A DNA stretch of 49,302 nucleotides from Pelistega sp. (GTDB lineage: Bacteria; Pseudomonadota; Gammaproteobacteria; Burkholderiales; Burkholderiaceae_B), in assembly GCA_030538255.1 (NCBI GenBank), contig JAUNUI010000025.1, positions 1 to 49,302 of the forward strand. The letters are read 5' to 3'. Position numbers and translations under genes: made by a program. Under the pieces are notes generated by a model. The model was not told the origin of the DNA. It saw nothing but the letters and a program-made list of their open reading frames with translations, and made no database searches. Shown piece after piece: positions 28,624 through 38,452 of this stretch; position 1 is the first letter of the stretch, and each line of letters begins with the position of its first letter.

Positions 28624-28643
28624 GGGTGTCTCGTTTGACGCCC
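28624..28643 (+). promoter_or_regulatory. Hairpin in the cysI leader
   Basis: GGGTGTC and GACGCCC form a 7-bp stem with one G-T pair around loop TCGTTT, 19 nt before the cysI start. A TATAAT at 28596-28601 could be a -10 box for cysI, though I find no good -35. Together they suggest that cysI now has its own upstream signals. Confidence 0.3.
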
Positions 28644-28662
28644 ATACAAGGACAGTAGAACA

Positions 28663-30426
28663 ATGAGCGACGACCGCGCCAAACTTCCCCAAGCCCCTCT
28701 CTCTGATAATGAACGCTTAAAGCGCCAAAGTGATTACTTACACGGCACCATCACTGATGACCTACAAGACGGTTTAACGGGTGGCTTTATTGGTGATAAC
28801 TTTCAGCTCATTCGCTTTCATGGCATGTATGAGCAAGACGATCGTGACATTCGTGCTTCGCGTCTTGAGCAGAAATTGGATCCTAAGAAGAACGTGATGC
28901 TACGTTGTCGTCTGCCAGGCGGCATTATTAATCCAGAGCAATGGTTAGGGATTGATGAGTTCGCCACCAAGCATACCGATTACGGTAGCATTCGCTTAAC
29001 CAATCGTCAGACCTTCCAATTTCATGGTGTGCTTAAGGACGATATTAAGCCTATGCACCAATGGCTACATAAGCTTGGGCTTGACTCGATTGCCACAGCA
29101 GGCGATGTGAACCGCAACGTCCTATGTACCAGCAATCCTGTGGAGAGTGCGCTACATGAAGAGGCTTACGAATGGGCCAAGAAAATCTCGGAGCACCTTT
29201 TACCGAAGACCACGGCCTATGCCGATATCTGGTTAGATGGGGAAAAAGTCTTCACGACTGAGCTATCAGCGCCGCAAACTAAGGAAGCCCTTGACCCTAA
29301 AGAACCCGTGCTTGGTCAGACTTACCTGCCACGTAAATTCAAAACTGCTGTCGTGATTCCACCACATAATGATGTGGATATTCATGCGAACGACTTAAAC
29401 TTCGTGGCAATTGGTGAGAATGGTAAGTTAATTGGCTTTAATGTACTGGTCGGTGGTGGTCTTTCGATGGAACATGGCAATACCACGACCTTCCCAACGA
29501 TTGCCCATGAGTTTGGTTTTGTACGCCTTGAAAATTTATTAAAAGTGGCTGAAGCTGTAGTCACCACCCAGCGCGACTGGGGCAACCGCAGTAATCGCAA
29601 GAATGCCAAAACCCGCTACACCATTGTCCGCGTTGGTCTTCAGACCTTTATTGAAGAAGTAGAGAACCGCGTCGGTGTGAAATTTGAACCTATTCGACCT
29701 TATGAGTTTACAGGGCGTGGTGATCGTATTGGCTGGGTGCAAGGTGAAGATAAGCGTTGGCACCTAACGCTCTTTATTGAGAATGGCCGTATTCTGGATT
29801 TTCCTAATCGTCCACTTAAGACGGGTATGCGCGAAATCGCTAAGATCCATAAGGGTGATTTCCGCCTCACCGCCAATCAGAACCTCATCGTCGCTGGTGT
29901 CGCCGCTAGCCAGAAGAAGAAGATTGAAGAGATTGCACGTGCACATGGCCTAATTGATGATGGCGTCACCCCTCTACGTGAGCAATCCATGGCCTGTGTG
30001 TCCTTACCCACCTGCCCATTAGCGATGGCTGAAGCTGAGCGCTTCTTGCCTGAGTTTACCGACCGCTTAGATGCGATTATGGCGAAATATGGTGTCGCCG
30101 ATGAAACCATCGTTACTCGTATTACAGGCTGCCCGAATGGCTGTGGCCGTGCCATGTTAGCGGAGATCGGCTTAGTGGGTAAAGCGGTCGGACGTTATAA
30201 CTTACATGTCGGCGGCAATCGTATCGGCACACGCATTCCACGCTTGTTCAAAGAGAACATTAGCGCCGATGAAATTGTAGATTTAATCGATGGTTGGGTG
30301 AAAGACTGGGCTGAGAATCGCCTTGAAGGCGAATGCTTCGGTGACTTTGCGATTCGTAGCAAGATTGTCAAACCTGTCGTTGACCCAGCAGTCGACTTCT
30401 GGGATGAGAGCAAGGTTGCAGGGTAA
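28663..30426 (+). CDS. cysI: Sulfite reductase hemoprotein (beta) CysI
   Basis: Siroheme and [4Fe-4S] subunit that reduces sulfite to sulfide with electrons from CysJ. The cluster/siroheme cysteines are C445, C451 ([10 protein letters not shown]) and C490, C494 (GCPNGCG), each eleven positions later than in E. coli CysI. The N-terminal part [15 protein letters not shown] and [11 protein letters not shown] is also typical. 587 aa, intact. It is 14 kb from cysJ because the TA and urea genes lie between. It is followed by a long terminator hairpin. Confidence 0.97.
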   Translation: MSDDRAKLPQAPLSDNERLKRQSDYLHGTITDDLQDGLTGGFIGDNFQLIRFHGMYEQDDRDIRASRLEQKLDPKKNVMLRCRLPGGIINPEQWLGIDEFATKHTDYGSIRLTNRQTFQFHGVLKDDIKPMHQWLHKLGLDSIATAGDVNRNVLCTSNPVESALHEEAYEWAKKISEHLLPKTTAYADIWLDGEKVFTTELSAPQTKEALDPKEPVLGQTYLPRKFKTAVVIPPHNDVDIHANDLNFVAIGENGKLIGFNVLVGGGLSMEHGNTTTFPTIAHEFGFVRLENLLKVAEAVVTTQRDWGNRSNRKNAKTRYTIVRVGLQTFIEEVENRVGVKFEPIRPYEFTGRGDRIGWVQGEDKRWHLTLFIENGRILDFPNRPLKTGMREIAKIHKGDFRLTANQNLIVAGVAASQKKKIEEIARAHGLIDDGVTPLREQSMACVSLPTCPLAMAEAERFLPEFTDRLDAIMAKYGVADETIVTRITGCPNGCGRAMLAEIGLVGKAVGRYNLHVGGNRIGTRIPRLFKENISADEIVDLIDGWVKDWAENRLEGECFGDFAIRSKIVKPVVDPAVDFWDESKVAG

Positions 30427-30494
30427 AGCTGCACTGCGTAAGCAGACATTACCCCCAAACTTAAGAACGCTTTCCAGAGCTTCTTTATAGTGTC

Positions 30495-30536
30495 AAACAA
30501 AAGACTTGGCGTAAGATTAAACCAAGTCTTTTGTTT
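30495..30536. terminator. Bidirectional terminator between cysI and trhP
   Basis: A 15-bp perfect stem, AAACAAAAGACTTGG (30495-30509) and CCAAGTCTTTTGTTT (30522-30536), with a 12-nt loop. The A-rich left and T-rich right ends make it a good intrinsic terminator for both cysI (plus) and the convergent trhP (minus). Confidence 0.85.
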
Positions 30537-30599
30537 ATAGATAACAATTCGGCTTATACTGCTTAGATGTTTTAGGAGCTAAACTCCAAAACGATCAAT

Positions 30600-31976
30600 C
30601 TAGGCACTCGCCTCTTCTTGCGGCTCTAGTAAGCGCGCGAGGACAGCTTTTTCCTTGCCTTGCATATTCGGAATACGCACTTGGATACCATTGCCTGGCG
30701 CCACTTGAATAGGCATATCATCATGATTATGCAATTCGCTTAAAGTCACCACTTGGTTGCCTTCAGGATGGATAATTTCTAACTTATCGCCTACGCCAAA
30801 GCGATTCTTCACCTCTACGGTGGCCCAGCCCTTGTCGTCCACACCTAACACTACACCCGCATACTGGCTCTGACGCGAGATAGAGTAGCCATGGAGATAG
30901 TTCTGGTAGTCTTGAGTTTGATGGCGCTCTAAGAAACCAGGTGTGTAGCCACGATTAGCTAAGCCATCAAGATCGGCCAATAATTCAGGATTGAAGGGTC
31001 TACCAGCTACCGCATCATCAATCGCACGGCGATAGGTCTGTGCCACACGTGCGACATAGTAGAGTGACTTAGTACGGCCCTCCACCTTCAATGAGTCAAC
31101 ACCGATCTTTACCAACTCATCAATCTGTTCAAGCGCACGTAAGTCCTTAGAGTTCATGATATAGGTACCATGCTCATCTTCCATAATCGGCATATACTGC
31201 CCTGGGCGATTACGCTCCTCAATGAGATAGACTTGATCCGCTAAGGGATGACGTGGTGCGCCACCGCAGGAAGCATGGCTCTGATCGGCTTCTTGTTGCA
31301 TCTGCTCGAAATTAAAGCCTTGCAAGAGTTGCGCATCACCCGCATCGCTATCTTGCGCATTCAGTACCTTATAGTCCCAACGACAAGAGTTGGTACAGGT
31401 ACCTTGATTCGGGTCGCGTTGATTGAAATAACCTGAAAGTAAGCAACGGCCTGAGTAGGCAATACACAAAGCGCCATGAACGAAGACCTCAAGCTCCATA
31501 TCGGGACACTCTTGGCGGATTTCAGCAATCTCTTCGAGGGATAATTCACGCGATAAGATAATCCGCGATACTCCCATCTTCTGCCAGAACTGCACACCCC
31601 AATAATTGGTGGTATTGGCTTGCACGGACAAGTGAATCTCCGCCTCAGGCCAACGCTCTTTGACTTTCATAATCAAGCCTGGGTCAGCCATAATAATCGC
31701 GTCAGGCTGCATCTCCATGATAGGCACCATATCATCGAGATAGGTTTTCAATTTTGAGTTATGCGGCAAGATATTGCTGGCAACAAAGAATTTCTTACCA
31801 CGCGCATGTGCCTCATCAATCGCTTGCTTCATCTTATCAAAGCGCACGAACTCATTATTACGCGCGCGTAAGGAGTAACGTGGCTGACCTGCATAAACCG
31901 CATCAGCACCAAAGTCAAAAGCCGCACGCATACGGTCTAGGCCGCCGGCGGGAAGGAGTAATTCAGGGGATTTCAT
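30600..31976 (-). CDS. trhP: Peptidase U32-family tRNA hydroxylase TrhP (YegQ)
   Basis: U32-family protein corresponding to E. coli YegQ/TrhP, which hydroxylates U34 of certain tRNAs to 5-hydroxyuridine using prephenate. Signatures are LLLPAGGLDRMRAAFDFGAD, HLSVQANTTNYWGVQFW, VFVHGALCIAYSGRCLLSGY (with conserved cysteines) and NSCRWDYKV, then the C-terminal barrel. 458 aa, close to E. coli (453). Single gene, convergent with cysI and divergent from the rhodanese gene. Confidence 0.9.
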   Translation of the reverse strand: MKSPELLLPAGGLDRMRAAFDFGADAVYAGQPRYSLRARNNEFVRFDKMKQAIDEAHARGKKFFVASNILPHNSKLKTYLDDMVPIMEMQPDAIIMADPGLIMKVKERWPEAEIHLSVQANTTNYWGVQFWQKMGVSRIILSRELSLEEIAEIRQECPDMELEVFVHGALCIAYSGRCLLSGYFNQRDPNQGTCTNSCRWDYKVLNAQDSDAGDAQLLQGFNFEQMQQEADQSHASCGGAPRHPLADQVYLIEERNRPGQYMPIMEDEHGTYIMNSKDLRALEQIDELVKIGVDSLKVEGRTKSLYYVARVAQTYRRAIDDAVAGRPFNPELLADLDGLANRGYTPGFLERHQTQDYQNYLHGYSISRQSQYAGVVLGVDDKGWATVEVKNRFGVGDKLEIIHPEGNQVVTLSELHNHDDMPIQVAPGNGIQVRIPNMQGKEKAVLARLLEPQEEASA

Positions 31977-32148
31977 CGTTTAATATTCGTAAAAGGCAGT
32001 GCCCAAGCTAAGAGATAGCATCTAAGCATTTGATAAAAATGGTATTTTAGCACTTTTGCTTTTTCGACATCGCAAAAACAATACAAGTTTTAGGGATAGT
32101 AGTCAGCGTTGCCATGGGTACAAATACGATAAGAACGGTGAAGGGCTG

Positions 32149-32284
32149 TCGGGGGCTCTGATCAGAAAGATGACGGGAGCTCGGGGGCTCTGTTCAGAAC
32201 GGCGCCGGAATCTCCGAGGTAGGCTCTGATCACAACAGTAACGGAATCTCGGTGACGAGCGCTGATAAGCACGGCATTTGATTC
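32149..32284. repeat. Four imperfect 32-36 bp tandem repeats with palindromic core
   Basis: Units at 32149-32180, 32181-32212, 32213-32248 and 32249-32284. A common plan is TCGG...GGCTCTGATCAGAA...ACGGAATC. Unit 1 has the perfect palindrome TCTGATCAGA; units 2-4 have degenerate forms TCTGTTCAGA, TCTGATCACA and GCTGATAAGC. The surrounding 31977-32382 holds no gene that I can support; it is the divergent region of trhP and the rhodanese gene. Confidence 0.7.
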
Positions 32285-32382
32285 GGACCCGTCTGTAAAT
32301 CGATACTTCACTTTAAGTCAATACGCAGTAACACAAAAACGTATTACACTTATAGTTCTTGAGCTTTGTAGTGAGCCCTCAA

Positions 32383-32739
32383 ATGAAAAAATTTTTTACG
32401 GCGATTTTAATCATGTTAGGAATGAGTACACCCATCTACGCTCAGCTAAGCGCTGAGACCGTGCAAACACAAATTACCCAGAAACAAGCCATCTTAATTG
32501 ATGTCAGAACGCAAGAAGAGTTTCAACAAGGTCACCTAGAAGGCTCTGTACTAATGCCCTATGATGTGATTGACACAGGCATTAGCAGCTTGACGCAAGA
32601 TAAGGACCAGCTAATCTATGTCTATTGTCGTAGCGGTAATCGCTCGGGCACAGCTAAGACCACGCTAGAGCGCTTAGGCTTTACCAATGTCCACAATCTT
32701 GGTGGCTACGAGCAACTGAAAGCGGCTGGCTTAAAGTAA
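32383..32739 (+). CDS. Periplasmic rhodanese (PspE-like sulfurtransferase)
   Basis: Single-domain rhodanese with a signal peptide (MKKFFTAILIMLGMSTPIYA, cleaved about residue 20). The domain shows ILIDVRTQEEFQQGHLEGS, and the active-site loop YCRSGNRSG with Cys82 as the persulfide carrier. I use ATG 32383, which gives a clean signal peptide, not the TTG at 32359. 118 aa. It resembles PspE, which transfers sulfane sulfur in the periplasm; the substrate is unknown. Confidence 0.85.
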   Translation: MKKFFTAILIMLGMSTPIYAQLSAETVQTQITQKQAILIDVRTQEEFQQGHLEGSVLMPYDVIDTGISSLTQDKDQLIYVYCRSGNRSGTAKTTLERLGFTNVHNLGGYEQLKAAGLK

Positions 32740-32843
32740 ACACTCGCGTCAATATTCACGCTCATCAGAATGCTTTACTGTGTGTAGATTCTACATGCAC
32801 ACATGTGACGACCAGCAAGACTCTCTATAAGGTCCAAATAAAT

Positions 32844-32877
32844 TTAGCGAGTGCATCTTCGATAAGGCACTCGCTAA
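32844..32877. terminator. Hairpin between convergent rhodanese and FAH genes
   Basis: An 11-bp perfect stem TTAGCGAGTGC (32844-32854) / GCACTCGCTAA (32867-32877) with a 12-nt loop. On the minus strand it is followed by AAATTTATTT, so it is best read as the terminator of the FAH gene and perhaps acts in both directions. Confidence 0.6.
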
Positions 32878-32982
32878 TATATCCACTACAACACCTGCCC
32901 GACGCACTTTAAGTACAAAAGTACTTTAAACACGGGCCCCTTCAAACAGCAACGCACTTTAAACACATGCGCCCTGCTAGCA

Positions 32983-33684
32983 TTACTCGCTAATCGTCAA
33001 CTCGATCGTCGGCAGACCACTCACCGTACCTACCAGATGATTACCGGCTACCACAGGACCAACACCCTCAGGTGTGCCAGTATAAATCAAGTCGCCCGCT
33101 TGTAAGTGGTAATAGGTCGAGAGATGTTCGATAATTTCAGCGATATCCCAGATTAAATCACTGGTTTGCGCATCTTGCTTCACCTCACCATCGACCTTAA
33201 GCGTAATCTGCGCATGCTCCACATCACCCGCCTGTGCTTTAGGCACTAATGCGGTAATAATTGCCGCATCTTCATAATTCTTAGCTAAATCCCATGGATG
33301 GCCACGTTCTTTAAACTTGGCTTGTAAGTCACGACGGGTCATATCCAAGCCGACCGCATAACCATAGATACAATCACGGGCTTGTTCGCGTGAAATCTGG
33401 AAAGCTGGCTTATCTAAAGCAATCACCAACTCTAACTCATAATGCAGATTCTGTGTTCTAAGTGCATACGGTACAGTCGCACCACTCATCACCACATGAC
33501 GCGTATCTTTCATAAAGTAGAACGGCTCTTGCTTGGTTTTATCGACGGTCACACCCATCTCTGCTGCATGCGCTTGATAATTACGACCAACACAGAAGAT
33601 ACGGTTAACTGGAAATTTGGCATCACTACCCTGAACAGGAAGTAATACTGGCGCAGGTGCGGGGAACAATAAATTATCAGCCAT
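32983..33684 (-). CDS. Fumarylacetoacetate hydrolase-family protein
   Basis: FAH-fold metal-dependent hydrolase of acylpyruvates. IFCVGRNYQAHAAEMG, HYELELVIAL (metal-binding Glu pair) and GYAVGLDMTRRDLQAKFKERG are the fold signatures, and YTGTPEGVGPV is the usual C-terminal loop. It is closest in my memory to fumarylpyruvate hydrolases (NagK-type) of Burkholderiales, but no gentisate pathway genes are nearby, so the substrate remains open. 233 aa. Confidence 0.85.
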   Translation of the reverse strand: MADNLLFPAPAPVLLPVQGSDAKFPVNRIFCVGRNYQAHAAEMGVTVDKTKQEPFYFMKDTRHVVMSGATVPYALRTQNLHYELELVIALDKPAFQISREQARDCIYGYAVGLDMTRRDLQAKFKERGHPWDLAKNYEDAAIITALVPKAQAGDVEHAQITLKVDGEVKQDAQTSDLIWDIAEIIEHLSTYYHLQAGDLIYTGTPEGVGPVVAGNHLVGTVSGLPTIELTISE

Positions 33685-33703
33685 CGAAAGAGTCCTTAAG
33701 GGG

Positions 33704-33743
33704 GAAAAAAGCGTACCGTTTATGAAAAAAGCGTACCGCTTAT
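33704..33743. repeat. 20-bp direct tandem repeat
   Basis: GAAAAAAGCGTACCG(T/C)TTAT occurs twice in tandem (33704-33723, 33724-33743), 19 of 20 bases identical, just upstream of the FAH gene on its leader side. Confidence 0.8.
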
Positions 33744-33843
33744 TATTACGTAAGTCGCTTGACTACGCAATAGTACAACAGCGCCAAGGGGCAAACTGCG
33801 CTCCACACCGTCCATTAGCGCAACAGCTGTCTAAGGCTAAATC

Positions 33844-35883
33844 TTAAGACTCTTTCTTTTGCAAAAGATTCTTTAACTGCGCTAAGCGCTCTTTCGGACT
33901 CATACCGGCATAAGGATCATGGATGGATTGTTTACCATCATGTAAACCCATCTCACTAATAAAGCGGGAAGGTTCGCGGATTAAGTCTTCACGTGCGCGG
34001 CGGCGCTTCTTGCACCAGCTGAGGGTCAGATTATATTGCGCCCGCGTAATGCCCACATACATAAGGCGACGCTCTTCTTGAATGCGTTGACTCATTAAAT
34101 CGCCCTCGTCTTGGTTAGAATCCCCATACTCATCATCACGCCCCATATGTGGTAAGAAGCCTTCTTCCACACCGACCATATGCACATAGGGGAATTCCAA
34201 GCCCTTGGAGGCGTGGATGGTGGTCAAGGTCACCGCATCTTGCTCCTCTTCTTGCTCGTTACGCTCAAGCATGGTGATCAGGGCAACATGCTGCACCAGA
34301 TCAAGTAAGCTCATCTCATCGCTTTCCGCCTTGCCTTTTAACCATTCCAGTAAATCTAAGACATTCTGCCAACGGTTCTGTGCAGAGCGCTCATCATGAG
34401 CATCATACAGATATTCTTCATAACGAATATAGCCCATTAGCTCATCGAGCAAGGCGCTGGCCGACTGAATATGCGCAGGCTGTTGGGCGCGCTCCTGAAT
34501 TGACTGGATAAATAAAGCGAAGACATGTAAAGACTTAAACTGGCGCTCAAGAATATGCTCGGCTAAACCCTCCTCAAAAATCGCAGCGAATAAGGAGACT
34601 TTACGACTATTCGCAAACTCCCCTAACTGCTGTAGCGTCGCTTGCCCCACCCCACGCTTAGGTGTCGTCACGGCACGAATGAAAGCGGGGTCATCATCGT
34701 CGTTAGCAATTAAGCGCATGTAAGCGAGGATGTCACGCACCTCGGCCTTATCAAAGAAACTCTGCCCACCTGAAATCGAGTAGGGAATACGCAATTGGCG
34801 AAAAACTTGCTCTAAGATACGCGCCTGATGGTTACCACGATACAGCACGGCAAAGTCTTTCCACATCGCTTGCTTATTAAAGCGTGTGGCCGAGATACGC
34901 ATACCCACAGTTTCCGCCTCGGACTCTTCATTATCCATACTAATCACTTGAATCGCCTCACCCTTGCCAAGATTAGACCAGAGGGTCTTGCCGAATAAGT
35001 TAGGATTATTCGAGATCACTTTATTGGCCGCTGTGAGAATCGTATCCACTGAGCGATAGTTTTGTTCAAGCTTAATCAGTTTAAGATTCGTATAATCCTT
35101 GGTCAACTTAGCGAGGTTTTCAATGGTTGCCCCACGCCAAGCGTAAATCGCTTGATCATCATCGCCCACCGCCGTGAACTTCTTATGCCAATCAGTGAGT
35201 AACTTAACCCACTCATATTGGCAGACATTGGTGTCTTGATATTCATCCACCAGCAGATACTTAATCCGCTTCTGCCAACGCTCACGTAACTCAGGATCAG
35301 CGCGCATCAGTAATACCGGCAAGCGCACCAAATCATCAAAGTCGACCGACTGATAGGCTTTCAGGGTGGCATCGTAGTTACGGTAAATACGCTGCGCCTC
35401 ACGCTCATCAGGCGTCACCGCTTCGACATCGTCAGGCCCTAAGAGATCATTCTTCCATAAGGAAATACGCTGTTGAATCGCCCGAATGCGCGCCTTATCG
35501 GTACTGGCTAACATCTCTTGAATAATTTGCCCACTATCAGTTGAGTCAAGAATGGAGAATTGCTTCTTCAAGCCAGCAGCCTCAGCCTCCTGTCTTAAGA
35601 AGCGCACACCAAGTGCATGAAAAGTACAGACAGTTAAGCCTTTATTGAGTTTCTTATCAACTAAAGTACTTAAGCGTTCAACCATCTCTTTCGCGGCTTT
35701 ATTGGTGAAGGTTAAAGCAACAAGTGAGCGAGCATCATAGCCACATTGATTAATTAAGTAAGCGATTTTCTGCGTAATGACGCGCGTCTTGCCACTACCC
35801 GCCCCCGCCAAGACCAAGCAAGGACCATCTAAATACAGTACCGCCTCTTGTTGCGAGGGATTCAGGCCAGTAATTGTGCTCAT
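33844..35883 (-). CDS. rep: ATP-dependent DNA helicase Rep
   Basis: Superfamily 1 UvrD/Rep 3'-5' helicase that clears proteins ahead of the replication fork and acts in restart. Walker A VLAGAGSGKTRVIT at about residues 24-37, DEYQDTN (motif II), GDDDQAIYAWRGA (motif III), QNYRS, TIHASKGLEF and VGITRA are all present. The opening GLNPSQQEAVLYLDGPCLVL is Rep rather than UvrD style. 679 aa. It lies downstream of priA on the same strand after 152 bp, a functionally sensible neighbour. Confidence 0.93.
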   Translation of the reverse strand: MSTITGLNPSQQEAVLYLDGPCLVLAGAGSGKTRVITQKIAYLINQCGYDARSLVALTFTNKAAKEMVERLSTLVDKKLNKGLTVCTFHALGVRFLRQEAEAAGLKKQFSILDSTDSGQIIQEMLASTDKARIRAIQQRISLWKNDLLGPDDVEAVTPDEREAQRIYRNYDATLKAYQSVDFDDLVRLPVLLMRADPELRERWQKRIKYLLVDEYQDTNVCQYEWVKLLTDWHKKFTAVGDDDQAIYAWRGATIENLAKLTKDYTNLKLIKLEQNYRSVDTILTAANKVISNNPNLFGKTLWSNLGKGEAIQVISMDNEESEAETVGMRISATRFNKQAMWKDFAVLYRGNHQARILEQVFRQLRIPYSISGGQSFFDKAEVRDILAYMRLIANDDDDPAFIRAVTTPKRGVGQATLQQLGEFANSRKVSLFAAIFEEGLAEHILERQFKSLHVFALFIQSIQERAQQPAHIQSASALLDELMGYIRYEEYLYDAHDERSAQNRWQNVLDLLEWLKGKAESDEMSLLDLVQHVALITMLERNEQEEEQDAVTLTTIHASKGLEFPYVHMVGVEEGFLPHMGRDDEYGDSNQDEGDLMSQRIQEERRLMYVGITRAQYNLTLSWCKKRRRAREDLIREPSRFISEMGLHDGKQSIHDPYAGMSPKERLAQLKNLLQKKES

Positions 35884-36035
35884 GAATGCAGACTCATATC
35901 TGGTTTAAACATAAAGAATAAGTACTGCTTTCGTCTCATGCACAAATTGTGCTTAGCTGCTACGCGTATCACGCTCCCACTGAATACGGTTAGATATTTT
36001 TCGATCAGACTCTTCATGCCTTGTTCCCCATGACT

Positions 36036-38435
36036 TTATATCTCCAGTGGGTCGACTTCGACCGTAAAGCGAAGGCGTGGGGCATGTTCACGAATCACTT
36101 GCAAGCAAAGCGGCATAAAGCGATGCAAGGCGGCACGTGAGGGCGACTCTAGTAATAACTGGGCCCGCTCAATATTCGCCACCCGCACAATGCGCAAGGG
36201 AATCGGGTCATAAATAGTAATCTGCTCCAGATACTCTGCCAAGTGTTCACGCGCAAGAGCAACCATGGTCTGCAAAGACTCTATGGCTTTCTGAATCGTC
36301 TTATCTTGCGTACTGATGAGCACTTGATAGGCATAGGGCGGCAGACCCGCTTGCTGTCGCTCGCTTAAGCCATTATCGGCAAAGCGCTCATACTCATGCC
36401 GCACTAAAGCTTGATAGATGGGTTGCTCAGGATATTCTGTTTGCAGTAACACTTCGGCATCAGCCAAGTGACGACCCGCGCGACCTGTCACCTGCATTAA
36501 TTGGGCAAAAAGGCGTTCCGGGGCACGAAAATCACCGCTAAATAACATAGCATCGGCATTTAAAATCCCCACTAGGCTTAAGCGCTTAAAGTCATGTCCT
36601 TTAGCTACCATCTGCGTACCGACTAAGATATCGATTTCACCGGCATGCACCTGAGCAAAGAGTTGCTGCGCACTACCTTTTAACCTTGTACTATCAGCAT
36701 CAATGCGTTGAATCGTAGCTTGGGGAAAGAGCTCTGCTAAGCTTTGCTCAATGCGTTGCGTACCTTGACCGAAGGCGCGAATGTCTTGATTGCCGCAATC
36801 TGGGCAGGCAAATGGTGCCCTCGCCACATAACCACAGTGATGGCACTGTAAAACATGCCCATGTCCTGGCACCCGATGTAAGACCGTATGCACCGAGCAA
36901 CGTGGACATTCACTGGTCCAATCACAGGCCGTACAGCGTACTACTGGGGCATAGCCACGACGGTTTAAGTAAATTAAACTCTGCTCACCGCGTTGTAAGC
37001 GCTCATCAATCGCACTGATTAAGGCAGCAGAAAAACCCTGTTCCAGAATGAGTTTCTTGGTGTTGATAAGTTTCACCACGGGGAGTGTGGTCGCCTTAGC
37101 GCGTTGATTTAGCGTTAGTTTTAGATAACGCCCGGTCTTTGCATGTTGCCAAGACTCTAAGGACGGCGTAGCAGAACCTAGCACCACGGGAATATTCAGC
37201 TGCTGTGCTCGCCAAATCGATAAATCACGCGCTGAGTAACGTAGCCCATCTTGTTGCTTATAGGAGGGGTCATGTTCCTCATCCACAATGATTAAGCCAA
37301 GATGCTCCATCGGCGCGAAGACCGACATACGAGTGCCCAGAACGATTCTGGCCGTGCCCCTCTGCATAGCCAACCAAGCACTTAAGCGCTCACCATCGGA
37401 TAAGCCGCTGTGCATCACCGCCACACTCTCGACGCCATACAGGGGAGCAAAGCGCGCGTGCAAAGTCTGTTCAAATTGCGGGGTGAGATTGATCTCGGGT
37501 ACGAGGAAAATAACTTGCTTACCCTGAGCTAAAACCTGTGCCGCAGCATGTAAATACACCTCGGTCTTACCACTACCGGTGACCCCATGTAAGAGAATGG
37601 TTTTAAATTCTTGCAATGCCGTAATCCTATCCACCGCTGCTTGTTGTTCGGCATTAAGTTCAGGAGCAGACTTAGGGATCACATTCATCAAGGTATCACC
37701 ACACGGAGGCTGCATGCTCAAGGCATCACCATCAGCATGCTGTATGCTCAAAACCTCGTCACCGTGCTCTGGCGATGTTGCTGTCAAACTAGTAGACAAT
37801 TGCTCTTGGCTTTCGAGCTGAACTACTTCACCTTCGCTTAGCTGCACCTCATCCTGAATAGATGAGTCCGCCTGAGTTCGCGTAATTTCTGCCTTGCTTT
37901 GCGCCTTCGTGAGTTTAGCCTGCGCTATATTCTGAATAGTCGATGCTGACAGTGCAGAAGCGCCTGCAGCCTTGCTTTGCAACTTCGCGAGTTTAGCCTG
38001 CGCTTTGAGTAGCTTGGTACGGGCTTTTTCTTCACGTAAGGCTTTGGCGGCGACTCGCTGGTCTAAGCGTTGCACGGGACTGGTTGCGGTCTTGCCCATA
38101 TAGGCGGTGACTTTACGTAAACTCGGCGGCAAGACGGGGAGTAGCACCTCTCCAATCGGGCGTAAATAATAACGTGCTGCAAACTCGCCAAGTGCTAACC
38201 AATCCTCTGAGAATGGCGGCAAGTCATCAAGCAATTGGATAATGTCTTTCTGCTTCTCCACAGGCACATCAGTCTGTTCGAGGCGTTGCATAATCACGCC
38301 AATGACCTGTTTGCTTGTGCCGAATGGTACGATAACACGCTGTCCTCGCTGAGCCGAAATATGAGCAGGTACGCGATAGTCAAATGTCCCTTCCAAGGGG
38401 ACATCTAAGGCGACACGGACCCAATAATTGGCCAT
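36036..38435 (-). CDS. priA: Primosomal replication restart helicase PriA
   Basis: Recognises stalled forks and reloads the replisome. The N-terminal DNA-binding domain (1-115), Walker A GVTGSGKTE at about 284-292, DEEHDPSYKQQ, and the zinc-binding cysteine set CTACDWTSECPRC ... CHHCGY ... CPDCGNQ are intact. It has 799 aa against 732 in E. coli. The extra is a Lys/Ala/Gln-rich then Ser/Gln-rich linker at about 125-258, between the DNA-binding and helicase domains. The linker contains a 78-bp-period internal duplication. Confidence 0.95.
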   Translation of the reverse strand: MANYWVRVALDVPLEGTFDYRVPAHISAQRGQRVIVPFGTSKQVIGVIMQRLEQTDVPVEKQKDIIQLLDDLPPFSEDWLALGEFAARYYLRPIGEVLLPVLPPSLRKVTAYMGKTATSPVQRLDQRVAAKALREEKARTKLLKAQAKLAKLQSKAAGASALSASTIQNIAQAKLTKAQSKAEITRTQADSSIQDEVQLSEGEVVQLESQEQLSTSLTATSPEHGDEVLSIQHADGDALSMQPPCGDTLMNVIPKSAPELNAEQQAAVDRITALQEFKTILLHGVTGSGKTEVYLHAAAQVLAQGKQVIFLVPEINLTPQFEQTLHARFAPLYGVESVAVMHSGLSDGERLSAWLAMQRGTARIVLGTRMSVFAPMEHLGLIIVDEEHDPSYKQQDGLRYSARDLSIWRAQQLNIPVVLGSATPSLESWQHAKTGRYLKLTLNQRAKATTLPVVKLINTKKLILEQGFSAALISAIDERLQRGEQSLIYLNRRGYAPVVRCTACDWTSECPRCSVHTVLHRVPGHGHVLQCHHCGYVARAPFACPDCGNQDIRAFGQGTQRIEQSLAELFPQATIQRIDADSTRLKGSAQQLFAQVHAGEIDILVGTQMVAKGHDFKRLSLVGILNADAMLFSGDFRAPERLFAQLMQVTGRAGRHLADAEVLLQTEYPEQPIYQALVRHEYERFADNGLSERQQAGLPPYAYQVLISTQDKTIQKAIESLQTMVALAREHLAEYLEQITIYDPIPLRIVRVANIERAQLLLESPSRAALHRFMPLCLQVIREHAPRLRFTVEVDPLEI
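37891..38004. repeat. Direct repeat (78-bp period) inside priA
   Basis: A 36-bp segment beginning GCCTTGCTTTGC at 37891 recurs at 37969 with three mismatches and ends GTTTAGCCTGCGCT in both copies. It encodes the QAKLAKLQSKA and QAKLTKAQSKA stretches of the PriA linker, 26 codons apart. A second, shorter array with about 30-bp steps lies at 37690-37770. Confidence 0.75.
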
Positions 38436-38452
38436 AAGTACAAGACTCCGCT

